From: Methylococcaceae bacterium UBA975
GTDB lineage: Bacteria > Pseudomonadota > Gammaproteobacteria > Methylococcales > Cycloclasticaceae
Assembly: GCA_002292375.1 (NCBI GenBank)
Contig: DBBV01000014.1
Span: forward strand, 441 to 36,343
Direction of reading: 5' to 3'
Length of the DNA: 35,903 bases
Shown piece after piece: positions 23,888 to 33,232 of the stretch. How positions within the stretch are numbered: the first letter of the stretch is position 1; every line of letters starts with the position of its first letter. A model generated the notes under the pieces. The model did no database searches and was not told the DNA's origin. It saw nothing but the letters and a program-made list of their open reading frames with translations. Made by a program: the position numbers and the translations under genes.

Positions 23888-25807
23888 GTGCCAGTCATTA
23901 CACTACCCGATGGAAGTCAGCGTACATTTGAGCAAGCCGTCAGTGTGCTAGACGTTGCTGCGGATATTGGTGCGGGTTTGGCAAAAGCGACCTTGGCGGG
24001 CAAAGTGAACGACGTGTTGGTAGATGGTTCGTTCATGATTGAAAATGACGCCAGCGTGTCTATCGTCACCTCACGAGACGAAGAGGGGCTTGAGGTGATT
24101 CGTCACTCAGCTGCGCACTTGTTGGCGCAAGCGGTTAAGCAGGTATTCCCTAGTGCGCAAGTAACGATTGGCCCGGTGATCGATAACGGCTTTTTTTACG
24201 ACTTTGCATTTGAACGGCCATTTACACCAGACGATATTGCATTAATCGAAGCCAGAATGTCAGAACTGGTCGATCAGCAAATCGATATCGAGCGGATCGA
24301 AATATCGCGTGATGATGCGGTGTCGTTCTTTCGAGAAAAAAACGAAGAATACAAAGCACAAATCATTGAAAGCATTCCGCAAGACGAGGTGCTAACACTG
24401 TATCGTCAGGGTGAGTTTACCGATTTGTGCCGTGGGCCTCACGTGCCCAATACCGCCAGCTTAAAGGCCTTTAAATTAACAAAAATTGCCGGCGCTTATT
24501 GGCGGGGTGATTCAAATAACGAAATGCTACAACGCATTTACGGCACAGCTTGGGGTGATGCTAAGGCACTTAAAAAACACCTGAATGCCATTCAAGAGGC
24601 AGAAAAGCGCGATCACCGTAAAATTGCCAAGTCGTTAGATCTGTTCCATATACAAGAAGAGGCGCCGGGCATGATATTTTGGCACGACGCGGGTTTAAGC
24701 ATTTATCGCAGCATTGAGCAGTATATTCGTTCAAAGCTGCAACAAAACGATTACGTTGAAGTACGTACCCCGCAGTTGGTGGACAAAAGCCTGTGGCAAA
24801 AATCAGGGCACTGGGATAAGTTTCGTGACGATATGTTTACCGTCGACTCCGATAGCCGTGAATACGCGGTAAAGCCGATGAACTGCCCCTGCCACGTGCA
24901 GATTTATAACCAAGGCCTAAAAAGTTACCGTGATTTGCCGCTAAGAATGGCTGAGTTTGGTTCTTGCCACCGTAATGAACCCTCGGGCACCTTGCACGGC
25001 TTAATGCGTTTAAGAAACTTTATTCAAGACGACGCGCATATTTTTTGTAGCGAAGATCAAGTGCAATCAGAGGTATCCTCGTTTATTGACCTGCTTTACG
25101 AGGTGTATGCAGACTTTGGTTTTACCGACATTATTATTAAACTGTCTACGCGACCTGAAAAACGCGTCGGTTCGGATGATGTATGGGATAAATCAGAAAA
25201 GGCCTTAGAAGATGCGCTTAATGCAAAAAACCTAAACTGGGACCTGCAACCCGGCGAAGGCGCATTTTATGGCCCGAAGATCGAATTTTCACTCAAAGAC
25301 TGTCTGGATCGGGTGTGGCAGTGCGGTACAATTCAAGTCGATTTTTCAATGCCCGAACGCTTAGATGCACAATATATTGCCGAAGACGGGTCAAAACAAT
25401 CACCGGTGATGTTACATCGGGCCATTTTAGGTTCATTGGAACGGTTTATTGGTATTTTGATCGAAGAATACGCCGGCAAGTTTCCACTTTGGTTAGCGCC
25501 GACCCAAGTCGTTTTGCTGACAATAACCGATAAAAGTGACGAATATGTGGCCTCAATTGCGAAAATCCTTCAAAAACAAGGAATCAGAGTCAAAATAGAC
25601 TTGAGAAATGAGAAGATCGGCTTTAAAATTCGCGAGCACACTTTAAAGCGAATTCCATATCTTGTTGTTATCGGTGAAAAAGAAGTCGATAATAACGAGT
25701 TAGCGGTACGTGCATTAAGTGGTAAAAACATGGGTAATTTCACTCCTGAGGAATTTATTGCACTGCTGGCGAATGAAATTGCCGAGCGTAATAAATTAGA
25801 GCCTTAA
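23888..25807 (+). CDS. thrS: Threonyl-tRNA synthetase
   Basis: A 639-residue class II synthetase charging tRNA-Thr. It has the TGS domain (1-62), the editing domain with HSAAHLLAQAVKQ (zinc/His set), and the catalytic core with MNCPCHVQIYN, GSCHRNEPSGTLHGLMR (motif 2) and GSLERFIGILIEE (motif 3), then the anticodon-binding domain. The start is GTG 23888, with AAGG about 9 bases upstream. Order thrS-infC-rpmI-rplT is the classic operon. Confidence 0.97.
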   Translation: MPVITLPDGSQRTFEQAVSVLDVAADIGAGLAKATLAGKVNDVLVDGSFMIENDASVSIVTSRDEEGLEVIRHSAAHLLAQAVKQVFPSAQVTIGPVIDNGFFYDFAFERPFTPDDIALIEARMSELVDQQIDIERIEISRDDAVSFFREKNEEYKAQIIESIPQDEVLTLYRQGEFTDLCRGPHVPNTASLKAFKLTKIAGAYWRGDSNNEMLQRIYGTAWGDAKALKKHLNAIQEAEKRDHRKIAKSLDLFHIQEEAPGMIFWHDAGLSIYRSIEQYIRSKLQQNDYVEVRTPQLVDKSLWQKSGHWDKFRDDMFTVDSDSREYAVKPMNCPCHVQIYNQGLKSYRDLPLRMAEFGSCHRNEPSGTLHGLMRLRNFIQDDAHIFCSEDQVQSEVSSFIDLLYEVYADFGFTDIIIKLSTRPEKRVGSDDVWDKSEKALEDALNAKNLNWDLQPGEGAFYGPKIEFSLKDCLDRVWQCGTIQVDFSMPERLDAQYIAEDGSKQSPVMLHRAILGSLERFIGILIEEYAGKFPLWLAPTQVVLLTITDKSDEYVASIAKILQKQGIRVKIDLRNEKIGFKIREHTLKRIPYLVVIGEKEVDNNELAVRALSGKNMGNFTPEEFIALLANEIAERNKLEP

Positions 25808-25887
25808 GGATTTATTGCACACGGTGTACAAGTTTATTTAGGCGACCAGTCGCTTAACTTGGCTTTAAATATTTTGGAGATTGTAAA

Positions 25888-26406
25888 ATCGCAACAAAAA
25901 AAGTAAGAATTAACGAAGATATTACGGTAGCGAACGTACGGCTTATTGATCATGAAGGTGAAAAAGTAGGTGTTGTTACGATAGAAAATGCGTTAAGTCT
26001 AGCTGCAGAGGTTGAGTTAGACTTAGTGGAAGTGTCGCCAACGGCGTCACCGCCCGTATGTCGAATAATGGATTATGGCAAATTCAAATTTGAAGCGAGT
26101 AAGAAGTTACAAGCAACAAAGAAAAAGCAAAAAAACGTACAGGTTAAGGAAATAAAATTTAGACCAGGTACGGATATTGGTGATTACAACGTTAAATTGC
26201 GTAATTTACGTTCTTTTTTAGAGAACGGCGACAAGACGAAAATCACAGTGAGGTTTCGTGGTAGAGAAATGGCCCATCGAGAGTTGGGTATGGATTTGCT
26301 GAAACGTGTTGAAAAAGATTTAGAAGAATTAGCGATGGTCGAACAGTGGCCAAAGTTTGAAGGTCGCCAGATGATCATGGTTATGGCGCCAAAGAAAATT
26401 AATTAA
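25888..26406 (+). CDS. infC: Translation initiation factor IF-3 with an ATC start codon
   Basis: IF-3 binds the 30S subunit and monitors start-codon and initiator-tRNA choice. The frame reads continuously from ATC 25888 (ATKKVRINEDITVANVR) to TAA, 172 residues; E. coli IF-3 has 180. GGAG at 25876-25879 lies 8 bases before the ATC, and no ATG, GTG or TTG is present upstream in the homologous region. infC is known to use rare starts (ATT in E. coli), by which IF-3 represses its own synthesis. Core motifs: SPPVCRIMDYGKF, QVKEIKFRPG and RGREMAH. Internal GTG 26026 would give a truncated protein. Confidence 0.9.
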   Translation: MATKKVRINEDITVANVRLIDHEGEKVGVVTIENALSLAAEVELDLVEVSPTASPPVCRIMDYGKFKFEASKKLQATKKKQKNVQVKEIKFRPGTDIGDYNVKLRNLRSFLENGDKTKITVRFRGREMAHRELGMDLLKRVEKDLEELAMVEQWPKFEGRQMIMVMAPKKIN

Positions 26407-26418
26407 CGGAGTACTGTA

Positions 26419-26616
26419 ATGCCCAAGATGAAGTCAAATAGTGGAGCTGCCAAACGTTTTAAAAGAACGGGAACTGGCGCGTTTAAATGTAAACAAGCTC
26501 ATTTGCGTCATATTTTGACAAAAAAAACCACTAAACGTAAACGTCAGTTACGCAAGGCTTCATTGCTTCACGCGTCAGATATGAAAAGTGCAACGCGTAT
26601 GTTGCCGTACAGCTAA
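26419..26616 (+). CDS. rpmI: 50S ribosomal protein L35
   Basis: A 65-residue, highly basic protein starting MPKMKSNSGAAKRFKRTGTG, the standard L35 beginning, and containing the conserved KTTKRKRQLRK. CGGAG precedes the ATG. It starts 12 bases after infC. Confidence 0.97.
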   Translation: MPKMKSNSGAAKRFKRTGTGAFKCKQAHLRHILTKKTTKRKRQLRKASLLHASDMKSATRMLPYS

Positions 26617-26640
26617 TCTAAGAGTTATTGAGGAAAAAAA

Positions 26641-26994
26641 ATGCCTAGAGTAAAACGTGGTGTCGTTGCCAGAGCACGACACAAAAAAGTTCTAAAACAA
26701 GCAAAAGGATACTATGGCGCACGTAGCCGTATTTATCGTGTTGCTAAGCAAGCAGTTATTAAAGCCGGTCAATATGCGTACCGCGATCGTCGTCAAAGGA
26801 AGCGTCAATTCCGTGCCCTTTGGATTGCGCGTATTAATGCCGGTTCACGTAGCTGTGGTCTGTCTTATAGCCGATTTATCAATGGCCTTAAAAAAGCGTC
26901 GATTGGTCTTGATAGAAAAGTCTTAGCTGATATGGCAGTGTTTGACAAAGATGCTTTTGCGCAGTTGGTTACGACCGCAAAATCAAGCTTGTAA
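26641..26994 (+). CDS. rplT: 50S ribosomal protein L20
   Basis: A 117-residue basic protein beginning MPRVKRGVVARARHKKVLKQAK and continuing YGARSRIYRVAKQAV and DRRQRKRQFRALWI, the L20 signature. GAGG lies before the ATG. In E. coli L20 represses rpmI and rplT translation; I have not identified that control structure here. Confidence 0.97.
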   Translation: MPRVKRGVVARARHKKVLKQAKGYYGARSRIYRVAKQAVIKAGQYAYRDRRQRKRQFRALWIARINAGSRSCGLSYSRFINGLKKASIGLDRKVLADMAVFDKDAFAQLVTTAKSSL

Positions 26995-27068
26995 AACCTG
27001 TTAGTTGCCAGAGTAATTTATTACTCATGTGGTTGCCTAGGCAATAACACGCAGCGATTAATTAAGTC

Positions 27069-27104
27069 ATAAGGGAAAGATCGCTGGATCTTTCCCTTAT
27101 TTAT
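27069..27104 (+). terminator. Intrinsic terminator between rplT and pheS
   Basis: Perfect 14-base arms (27069-27082 and 27087-27100), a 4-base loop GCTG, then TTATTTG. It ends 26 bases before the pheS start, so it may attenuate read-through into pheST. In E. coli a leader peptide with Phe codons (pheM) serves this; I find no such leader peptide here. Confidence 0.8.
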
Positions 27105-27129
27105 TTGTATTACGTAAAAGAATAATAAT

Positions 27130-28149
27130 GTGGAAAATTCATTAGAAAGCATAGTCGAACAAGCCGAAGCGGAGCTTAAAGCAGCGGATTCATTAGCGCT
27201 GGTTGACGAAATTCGGGTTGCCTATTTGGGTAAAAAAGGCGTTTTTACTCGCCAAATGAAAACCCTTGGTAGCTTGTCTGCTGAAGAGCGTCCTAAAGTG
27301 GGTGCGACGATCAATCACGCGAAACAGCAATTTCAAAGCTCATTGGAGTTACGCAAAACGCAACTTGAAAATGCTTTATTGGCTAAACGCTTACAAGAAG
27401 AAACGATTGACGTAACCCTACCTGGGCGTGGGCAAGCGGTGGGTGGCGTACACCCGGTCACAAGAACCATGCGCCGGATCGAGCAAATATTTAGCCGCAT
27501 TGGCTTTGATATCGCGATGGGCCCCGAAGTTGAAGATGATTTCCATAACTTTGAAGCGCTTAATATTCCCGCTCATCACCCTGCACGTGCGATGCACGAC
27601 ACTTTTTACTTTGACGAGCATACCGTACTTAGAACCCATACCTCGCCGGTGCAAATACGGGTGATGGAACAGCAGCAACCGCCGTTTAAGGTGATTGCAC
27701 CGGGGCGAGTGTATCGTTGCGATTCAGATTTAACCCACACCCCGATGTTCCATCAAGTCGAAGGCTTTGTAGTCGATAAAAATATAAATTTTGCCGATCT
27801 AAAGGGCGTAATCAGTGAGTTTTTAAAAGCTTTTTTTGAAAAAGACGTCAGCGTTAGGTTTCGGCCATCGTATTTCCCTTTTACCGAACCCTCAGCTGAA
27901 GTGGATATTGCCTGTGTGATGTGCGCTGGCCAAGGCTGCCGTGTGTGTGGACATACCGGTTGGTTAGAGGTGTTAGGTTGTGGAATGATTCACCCCGAAG
28001 TGTTTCGTCATGTCGATGTAGATGCTGAACAATACACCGGCTTTGCTTTTGGTATGGGGGTCGAACGATTGACCATGCTGCGTTATAAAATTAATGATTT
28101 GCGGCTGTTTTTTGAAAATGATCTTAAGTTTTTAAGACAATTTAATTAA
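27130..28149 (+). CDS. pheS: Phenylalanyl-tRNA synthetase alpha subunit
   Basis: A 339-residue catalytic subunit of PheRS. It has the N-terminal coiled coil (1-90), motif 2 in FKVIAPGRVYRCDSDLTHTP-type sequence, FTEPSAEVDIACVMC and motif 3 GFAFGMGVERLTMLRY. Start is GTG 27130; an ATG that overlaps it by one base is in another frame and stops after five codons. The ribosome site is poor. pheT follows after 19 bases. Confidence 0.96.
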   Translation: MENSLESIVEQAEAELKAADSLALVDEIRVAYLGKKGVFTRQMKTLGSLSAEERPKVGATINHAKQQFQSSLELRKTQLENALLAKRLQEETIDVTLPGRGQAVGGVHPVTRTMRRIEQIFSRIGFDIAMGPEVEDDFHNFEALNIPAHHPARAMHDTFYFDEHTVLRTHTSPVQIRVMEQQQPPFKVIAPGRVYRCDSDLTHTPMFHQVEGFVVDKNINFADLKGVISEFLKAFFEKDVSVRFRPSYFPFTEPSAEVDIACVMCAGQGCRVCGHTGWLEVLGCGMIHPEVFRHVDVDAEQYTGFAFGMGVERLTMLRYKINDLRLFFENDLKFLRQFN

Positions 28150-28168
28150 AGCTCAATAGGTATTTAAA

Positions 28169-30541
28169 ATGTTAGTTAATGAAGCGTGGCTTAAAGAATT
28201 TGTCAATTACACCCTATCAACCGAACAGCTGAGTGAAAAACTCACGATGGCTGGCCTTGAGGTTGATTCGGTAACACCTGCAGCAGCACAGTTTACTGGG
28301 GTTGTGATTGGCCAAGTGCTGACTACAGCACAACACCCGAATGCAGATAAATTAAAAGTATGCACGGTGTCGATTGGCGCTGAAGATGCGTTAGATATTG
28401 TCTGTGGTGCGAGCAATGTGCGTCCGGGTTTGCGTATTCCAGTGGCTACCGTGGGTGCCGTGTTACCTGGTGACTTTAAAATTAAGCCGTCCAAGTTACG
28501 GGGTGAACCATCCAATGGCATGTTGTGTTCTGAGCAAGAACTGGGCCTAGCTGATGAAGCTGAGGGCTTAATGGAGCTACCTGATGACGCGCCACTAGGC
28601 ATCGATATCCGCGACTACTTGCAATTAGACGATACGATCATAGAAGTCGATTTAACACCTAATCGCGCGGATTGTTTAAGCGTTGAGGGTATCGCACGTG
28701 AGATTGCCTGTTTTAGTGAGCAGCCCTTTACCGTTAAACAGCCAGCAGAGGTAGTCGTTACCCAGGATATAAAACAAAACGTAGTGGTTGAGGCAATAGA
28801 AGACTGCCCGCGTTATATAGGCCGGGTGATAAAAGGCTTAGATAGAACAGCAACAACACCGATTTGGATGCAAGAAAAACTCAGACGTTGTGGGCAACGC
28901 AGTTTAGGCCCCTTGGTCGATGTGAGTAATTACGTGTTATTAGAGTTGGGTCAACCGCTGCATTGCTTTGATTTAAATAAAATACAGGGTGACATCATCG
29001 TGCGTCGTGCCGTTAAAAACGAAGCGCTAACGCTATTGAACGATCAAACTATCGAATTGGACGATGATATCTTAGTGATCGCCGACCAGCAAAAACCCTT
29101 GGCCTTTGCCGGCGTAATGGGTGGGCAATCATCGGCAGTTAGTGATGAAACACGCGACATCTTTATCGAATGTGCCTTTTTTACGCCCACCACAATCGCG
29201 GGTAAATCAAGGCGGTATGGTTTGCACACCGACGCATCCCATCGTTTTGAGCGCGGCGTGGATCCTGAATTATGTTATCGCGCATTAGACCGTACAGTGG
29301 CGTTATTGACCTCAATCGCAGGCGGGCAAGTAGGGCCGTTAACGGACGTTAGCTCAAATGTGCCTGAGCAGCCGGTCATCAACGTTCGGTTAGATCGGGT
29401 TAATCGCGTATTAGGCCTGGATTTAAACCATGAAGTGGTTGAATCATACTTATTGTCGCTGGGTATGCGAGTCGAAAAAACCGAGCAGCACTGGTGTATT
29501 ACCCCGCCGAGTTATCGCTTTGATATCGCCATAGAGGCCGATTTAATCGAAGAAATCGCACGTTTATACGGTTACGATAAACTGCCGCAAAATAGTTTAG
29601 TTATGTCGGCGGCGTTAAGCTCAGCTAAAGAAAACGTGCAAGCGATCGATCGCATTAAAGACTTACTGGTTGATTTGGGGTATCAAGAAGCAATCACCTA
29701 TAGCTTTACTGACGAGTCAGCGCTCAAAGCGTTAACCCCCAAAGAAGACATGTATCGGCTTAAAAACCCTATTTCATCTGACCTATCAGTGATGCGAACC
29801 ACCTTATGGGCGGGTTTGTTAAAGGCGATGGACGCAAACTTAAAACGCAATGAAGAAACCGTACGTTTTTTTGAAACCGGTTTAAAGTTTACCTTGGTAG
29901 ACGGGCAATTACAGCAGCAGCAAACGCTATCTATGTTGGTGACTGGCCGCGCAACGCCAGAACAATGGGGTGAAGCGTCGCGAATGGTCGACTTTTATGA
30001 CCTCAAGCACGACGTAGAAGCTATCTTAGCGTTGAACGGGCAGCTTGATACGTATCAATTTGAAGCGGCTCAGCACGATGCGTTGCACCCAGGTCAAACG
30101 GCAAAGCTGGTCAACAAAGGCGGTGACTGTGTCGGTTATATGGGCATGATTCACCCCGGCCTAGAAAGTCAGTTTGATATTAAAAAACCGGTATACCTCG
30201 TCGAGCTAAATCAACACCTGATTGAAGAAAAAAATAGCCCAGAATTTGAACCGATTTCAAAATATCCAACGGTACGACGAGATTTAGCACTCATTGTTGA
30301 AGAAAATTTACACGTAAATAAAATAGTCGACTATATTTATCAGCAACAAGGGATTGTGCAAGAAGTGGTTGTTTTTGATATCTATCAAGGTAAAGGAATA
30401 GAAAACGGTAGAAATAGTGTCGCTTTAGGCTTGATTTTACAGGATAATTCTAAGACACTAGTCGAACAAGACGTCGAAGGGTTTATTAGCGACTTGCTCA
30501 ATAATTTAAAAAATACATTTAACGCTCAGCTAAGAGAATAA
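28169..30541 (+). CDS. pheT: Phenylalanyl-tRNA synthetase beta subunit
   Basis: A 790-residue subunit that binds tRNA-Phe and edits Tyr-tRNA. It begins with the tRNA-binding (EMAP-like) domain and VVIGQVLTTAQHPNADKLKV, and continues with B3/B4 (DNRADCLS-like DLTPNRADCLSVEG), the B5 domain, and the C-terminal ferredoxin-like anticodon domain with KYPTVRRDLALIV. Length is typical (about 795). Confidence 0.96.
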   Translation: MLVNEAWLKEFVNYTLSTEQLSEKLTMAGLEVDSVTPAAAQFTGVVIGQVLTTAQHPNADKLKVCTVSIGAEDALDIVCGASNVRPGLRIPVATVGAVLPGDFKIKPSKLRGEPSNGMLCSEQELGLADEAEGLMELPDDAPLGIDIRDYLQLDDTIIEVDLTPNRADCLSVEGIAREIACFSEQPFTVKQPAEVVVTQDIKQNVVVEAIEDCPRYIGRVIKGLDRTATTPIWMQEKLRRCGQRSLGPLVDVSNYVLLELGQPLHCFDLNKIQGDIIVRRAVKNEALTLLNDQTIELDDDILVIADQQKPLAFAGVMGGQSSAVSDETRDIFIECAFFTPTTIAGKSRRYGLHTDASHRFERGVDPELCYRALDRTVALLTSIAGGQVGPLTDVSSNVPEQPVINVRLDRVNRVLGLDLNHEVVESYLLSLGMRVEKTEQHWCITPPSYRFDIAIEADLIEEIARLYGYDKLPQNSLVMSAALSSAKENVQAIDRIKDLLVDLGYQEAITYSFTDESALKALTPKEDMYRLKNPISSDLSVMRTTLWAGLLKAMDANLKRNEETVRFFETGLKFTLVDGQLQQQQTLSMLVTGRATPEQWGEASRMVDFYDLKHDVEAILALNGQLDTYQFEAAQHDALHPGQTAKLVNKGGDCVGYMGMIHPGLESQFDIKKPVYLVELNQHLIEEKNSPEFEPISKYPTVRRDLALIVEENLHVNKIVDYIYQQQGIVQEVVVFDIYQGKGIENGRNSVALGLILQDNSKTLVEQDVEGFISDLLNNLKNTFNAQLRE

Positions 30542-30545
30542 AAAA

Positions 30546-30845
30546 ATGTCACTAACAAAAGCTGATTTAACCGAACAACTATTTGATGAGTTAGGTCTGA
30601 ATAAACGCGAAGCCAAAGAAATTGTAGAACAAATGTTTGAAGCAATTAAAGACTCTTTGGAAAAAGGCGAACAGGTCAAAGTCTCTGGTTTTGGTAATTT
30701 TGAATTAAAAGATAAAGATGCCCGACCCGGTAGAAACCCTAAAACCGGCGAAGATGTCTCAATATCTGCACGACGCGTTGTTACGCTAAGGGCAGGTCAA
30801 AAACTTAAAGAACGAGTAGAAGCGTATGCTGGAACCCAGTCATAA
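30546..30845 (+). CDS. ihfA: Integration host factor alpha subunit
   Basis: A 99-residue DNA-bending HU/IHF family protein. It starts MSLTKADLTEQLFDELGLNK and includes the signature GFGNFELKDKDARPGRNPKTGE, with the intercalating proline in RPGRNP. It lies 4 bases after pheT and overlaps the MerR gene by 20 bases, the usual gammaproteobacterial arrangement. Confidence 0.97.
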   Translation: MSLTKADLTEQLFDELGLNKREAKEIVEQMFEAIKDSLEKGEQVKVSGFGNFELKDKDARPGRNPKTGEDVSISARRVVTLRAGQKLKERVEAYAGTQS

Positions 30846-31179
30846 CAAGGAATTACCGGCAATACCGGCTAAACGTTACTTCACCATCGGTGAAGTTAGC
30901 GAGCTGTGTGCGGTAAAACCCCATGTTTTACGCTATTGGGAACAAGAGTTTCCACAACTAGAGCCCGTTAAACGCCGCGGGAACCGCCGTTATTACCAAC
31001 GCCAAGATGTTATCTTAATCAGGCAAATACGCGGCTTATTGTACGAAGACGGTTACACCATTGGTGGCGCTAGGGCGCATCTAACCGGTGATAATAACCA
31101 GCAAGATACCTCACAAACTAAAATAGAAATCCAACAAATAAAAGCAGAACTGTTGGAAATTCTAGACATTCTAAAGTAA
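30826..31179 (+). CDS. MerR-family transcriptional regulator
   Basis: A 117-residue regulator with an N-terminal MerR winged helix (YFTIGEVSELCAVKPHVLRYWEQEFPQL, about 18-45), R-x-G-NRRYYQRQDV and a short C-terminal helix; no ligand-binding cysteines as in metal sensors. It overlaps ihfA by 20 bases and lies 6 bases before tRNA-Pro, a conserved order, so it is a core gene. Regulated genes unknown. Confidence 0.92.
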   Translation: MLEPSHNKELPAIPAKRYFTIGEVSELCAVKPHVLRYWEQEFPQLEPVKRRGNRRYYQRQDVILIRQIRGLLYEDGYTIGGARAHLTGDNNQQDTSQTKIEIQQIKAELLEILDILK

Positions 31180-31185
31180 CTCAAT

Positions 31186-31263
<78 letters not shown>

Positions 31264-31303
31264 GTCCTTTTTAATTAAAGGAGAGATGTCTGACTTTTTA
31301 TGA

Positions 31304-31327
31304 CCTAGGAGTTTTTACTCTGACCCC
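31304..31327 (-). repeat. 24-bp inverted repeat, left edge of the Rhs cassette
   Basis: Contains the complement of GGGGTCAGAGTAAAAACTCC. It matches the complement of 33692-33715 at 23 of 24 positions, so the Rhs segment is bracketed by inverted copies. Confidence 0.8.
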
Positions 31328-31462
31328 AAGCAATTTGACGATGTACAAAGCCTTGGCTTTGAATTTGACGCCATCGGTAACCTCACCCAACGGATCGACT
31401 ATAACCAATGGGTCGACCTTAACCAATTAAACGAACAGTTTGCTTATGACGGCCTCAATCGG

Positions 31463-33232
31463 ATGGTCAGCTCCACGGTGTTTAACCAAGCGCCTAAATA
31501 CTACACGTATGATGCAACAGGTAACCTAACCAGTAAAACAGGGGTTGGCAGCTACACCTATGGGCTCAATGCCGGGCCGCATGCGGTTACCGCGGTCGAT
31601 AACGCAGGGGTTATCAGCAATTACCACTACGACGCCAATGGCAGCATGACCAGCGGTAACGGCCGTACCCTTGTGTACAACAGCTTTAACAAGCCCACAC
31701 AAATGGCCAATGCCACTGCCGATATCCGCTTTAGCTATGGCGCTGACCGGGCGCGGGTAATCCGCCAGAACATCGTCACCGGTGAACTGCGCCACTACAT
31801 CGGCAGTTTATTTGAGCGTAAAACGTTACAAGGGCTTACCACCTATACGCACTATATTAAAGCCGGTGGCAGCACTGTGGCCATTGTTAACTCAAAAAGC
31901 GATGGGGCCAACAGCACCCATTACCTGCACAAAGACCACCTGGGCTCGATCGCCACCATCACCGATGAAAACGGCCTGGTGATCGAAAGCCAAAGCTACG
32001 ACGCACACGGTAAACGGCGTAACAGCGATTGGAGTGATATCGTTGGCAACCCAAGCCCCTCAGGCACCACAGACAGGGGCTTTACCGGCCACGAGCACGT
32101 AGATGAAGTGGGTCTTATCCACATGAACGGACGGGTGTATGATGCCACATTGGGCCGCTTTATCTCAGCCGATCCTAATATCCAAGCGGCGTATAACAGC
32201 CAAAGCTTTAACCGTTATAGCTATGTGCTTAATAACCCATTGAGTTATACCGATCCGAGTGGGTTCTTTTTTAGTGGGCTTAAAAAGTTCTTTAAAAAAG
32301 TATTTAGGGGGATAAAGAACTTTTTTAAGAGTATATTGAAGGCTAAGTTAACTGAACTTTTTGTTGATGCATTATTGGCGTTTGTTGGTATCCCACCTGG
32401 CATGTGGACCTATCTAGCAAGAGGTTTTGCGGTTGGATTAATAAGTTCGGGAGGTGATTTGAAAGCAGGTCTAATTAATGCGTTATCGGCAGGCAGTCTT
32501 AAGTTTGATGGGGCGAAGGAATTCTTATCATCTGCTGCCACAGCTATCGGAACGACGGTTAAGAATGTAACCTCATTTGCACATGGTGTTGTTCAAGGTG
32601 TAGCCTCTGTGGCCAGAGGCGGGAAGTTCCAACATGGGTTTGCGGCCTCTATCGGCTCAGATATTGCTGGTGGGGTTATTAAAGACCTTGATATACAATC
32701 CAGTACTGGGCGTATACTTACTGAAGCAGCAGCTGGTGGTGTGGTTGCTGAGTTGGGTGGGGGCAAGTTTGCTAATGGGGCGCAGACGGCGGCATTTTTG
32801 CAAGCAAGTACAGAGGCAGCGGGTTATTATAAAGAGCAAGTTGGTGATGATGCTGATATAAGGTCAGGTGAGAATGGTCACCCAGAGGGACCGACCTATA
32901 AACCTTTGCCGAATGGTAAGCAACCACTTATCTCAAAACTTTGGAATGTTATTGGTAATAATGATAAGACAAGCTTCTGCTCTCAACAAAGCTTTTGTAG
33001 TAAAACACTTAATTTGATACCAGGTATTAATGCTGTGGCTCGTTTGCATGACTTTTGGTTTAACGAAAGAGTTAATGGGAATCTTGTTTTAGAACAAACC
33101 GCCTTTATGAATATTGCAACTATGCTGCCTGCTGCTGCGATTAGTTACGGTGCTATTGCTGGCGTGGCAACCGAAGGTTGGCAATCAAACAGGTACGAGA
33201 GTTATCAAAAATATGGTTCTGGGCGTGACTGA
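31463..33232 (+). CDS. Orphan Rhs C-terminal fragment with a variable effector-like tail
   Basis: A 589-residue frame; similarity to YD/RHS repeats extends upstream to 31304, where no start exists, so the gene is 5'-truncated. Residues 1-200 carry YD repeats (YTYDATGNLTS, YHYDANGSMTS). The RHS core is at 203-269: GFTGHEHVDEVGLIHMNGR, LGRFISADP, FNRYSYVLNNPLSYTDPSGFF. The variable C-terminal region (270-589) has hydrophobic glycine-rich stretches and ends with two FCS Cys motifs (505-512), then NAVARLHDFWFN (523-534). In Rhs systems this tail is the toxin. The full-length protein is absent, so activity is doubtful; perhaps a reserve cassette. A possible immunity gene overlaps the end. Confidence 0.8.
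   Translation: MVSSTVFNQAPKYYTYDATGNLTSKTGVGSYTYGLNAGPHAVTAVDNAGVISNYHYDANGSMTSGNGRTLVYNSFNKPTQMANATADIRFSYGADRARVIRQNIVTGELRHYIGSLFERKTLQGLTTYTHYIKAGGSTVAIVNSKSDGANSTHYLHKDHLGSIATITDENGLVIESQSYDAHGKRRNSDWSDIVGNPSPSGTTDRGFTGHEHVDEVGLIHMNGRVYDATLGRFISADPNIQAAYNSQSFNRYSYVLNNPLSYTDPSGFFFSGLKKFFKKVFRGIKNFFKSILKAKLTELFVDALLAFVGIPPGMWTYLARGFAVGLISSGGDLKAGLINALSAGSLKFDGAKEFLSSAATAIGTTVKNVTSFAHGVVQGVASVARGGKFQHGFAASIGSDIAGGVIKDLDIQSSTGRILTEAAAGGVVAELGGGKFANGAQTAAFLQASTEAAGYYKEQVGDDADIRSGENGHPEGPTYKPLPNGKQPLISKLWNVIGNNDKTSFCSQQSFCSKTLNLIPGINAVARLHDFWFNERVNGNLVLEQTAFMNIATMLPAAAISYGAIAGVATEGWQSNRYESYQKYGSGRD

Noticed and set aside
26995..27068. pheM-like leader peptide
   Set aside because: Only a six-codon frame (MWLPRQ) without phenylalanine is present.
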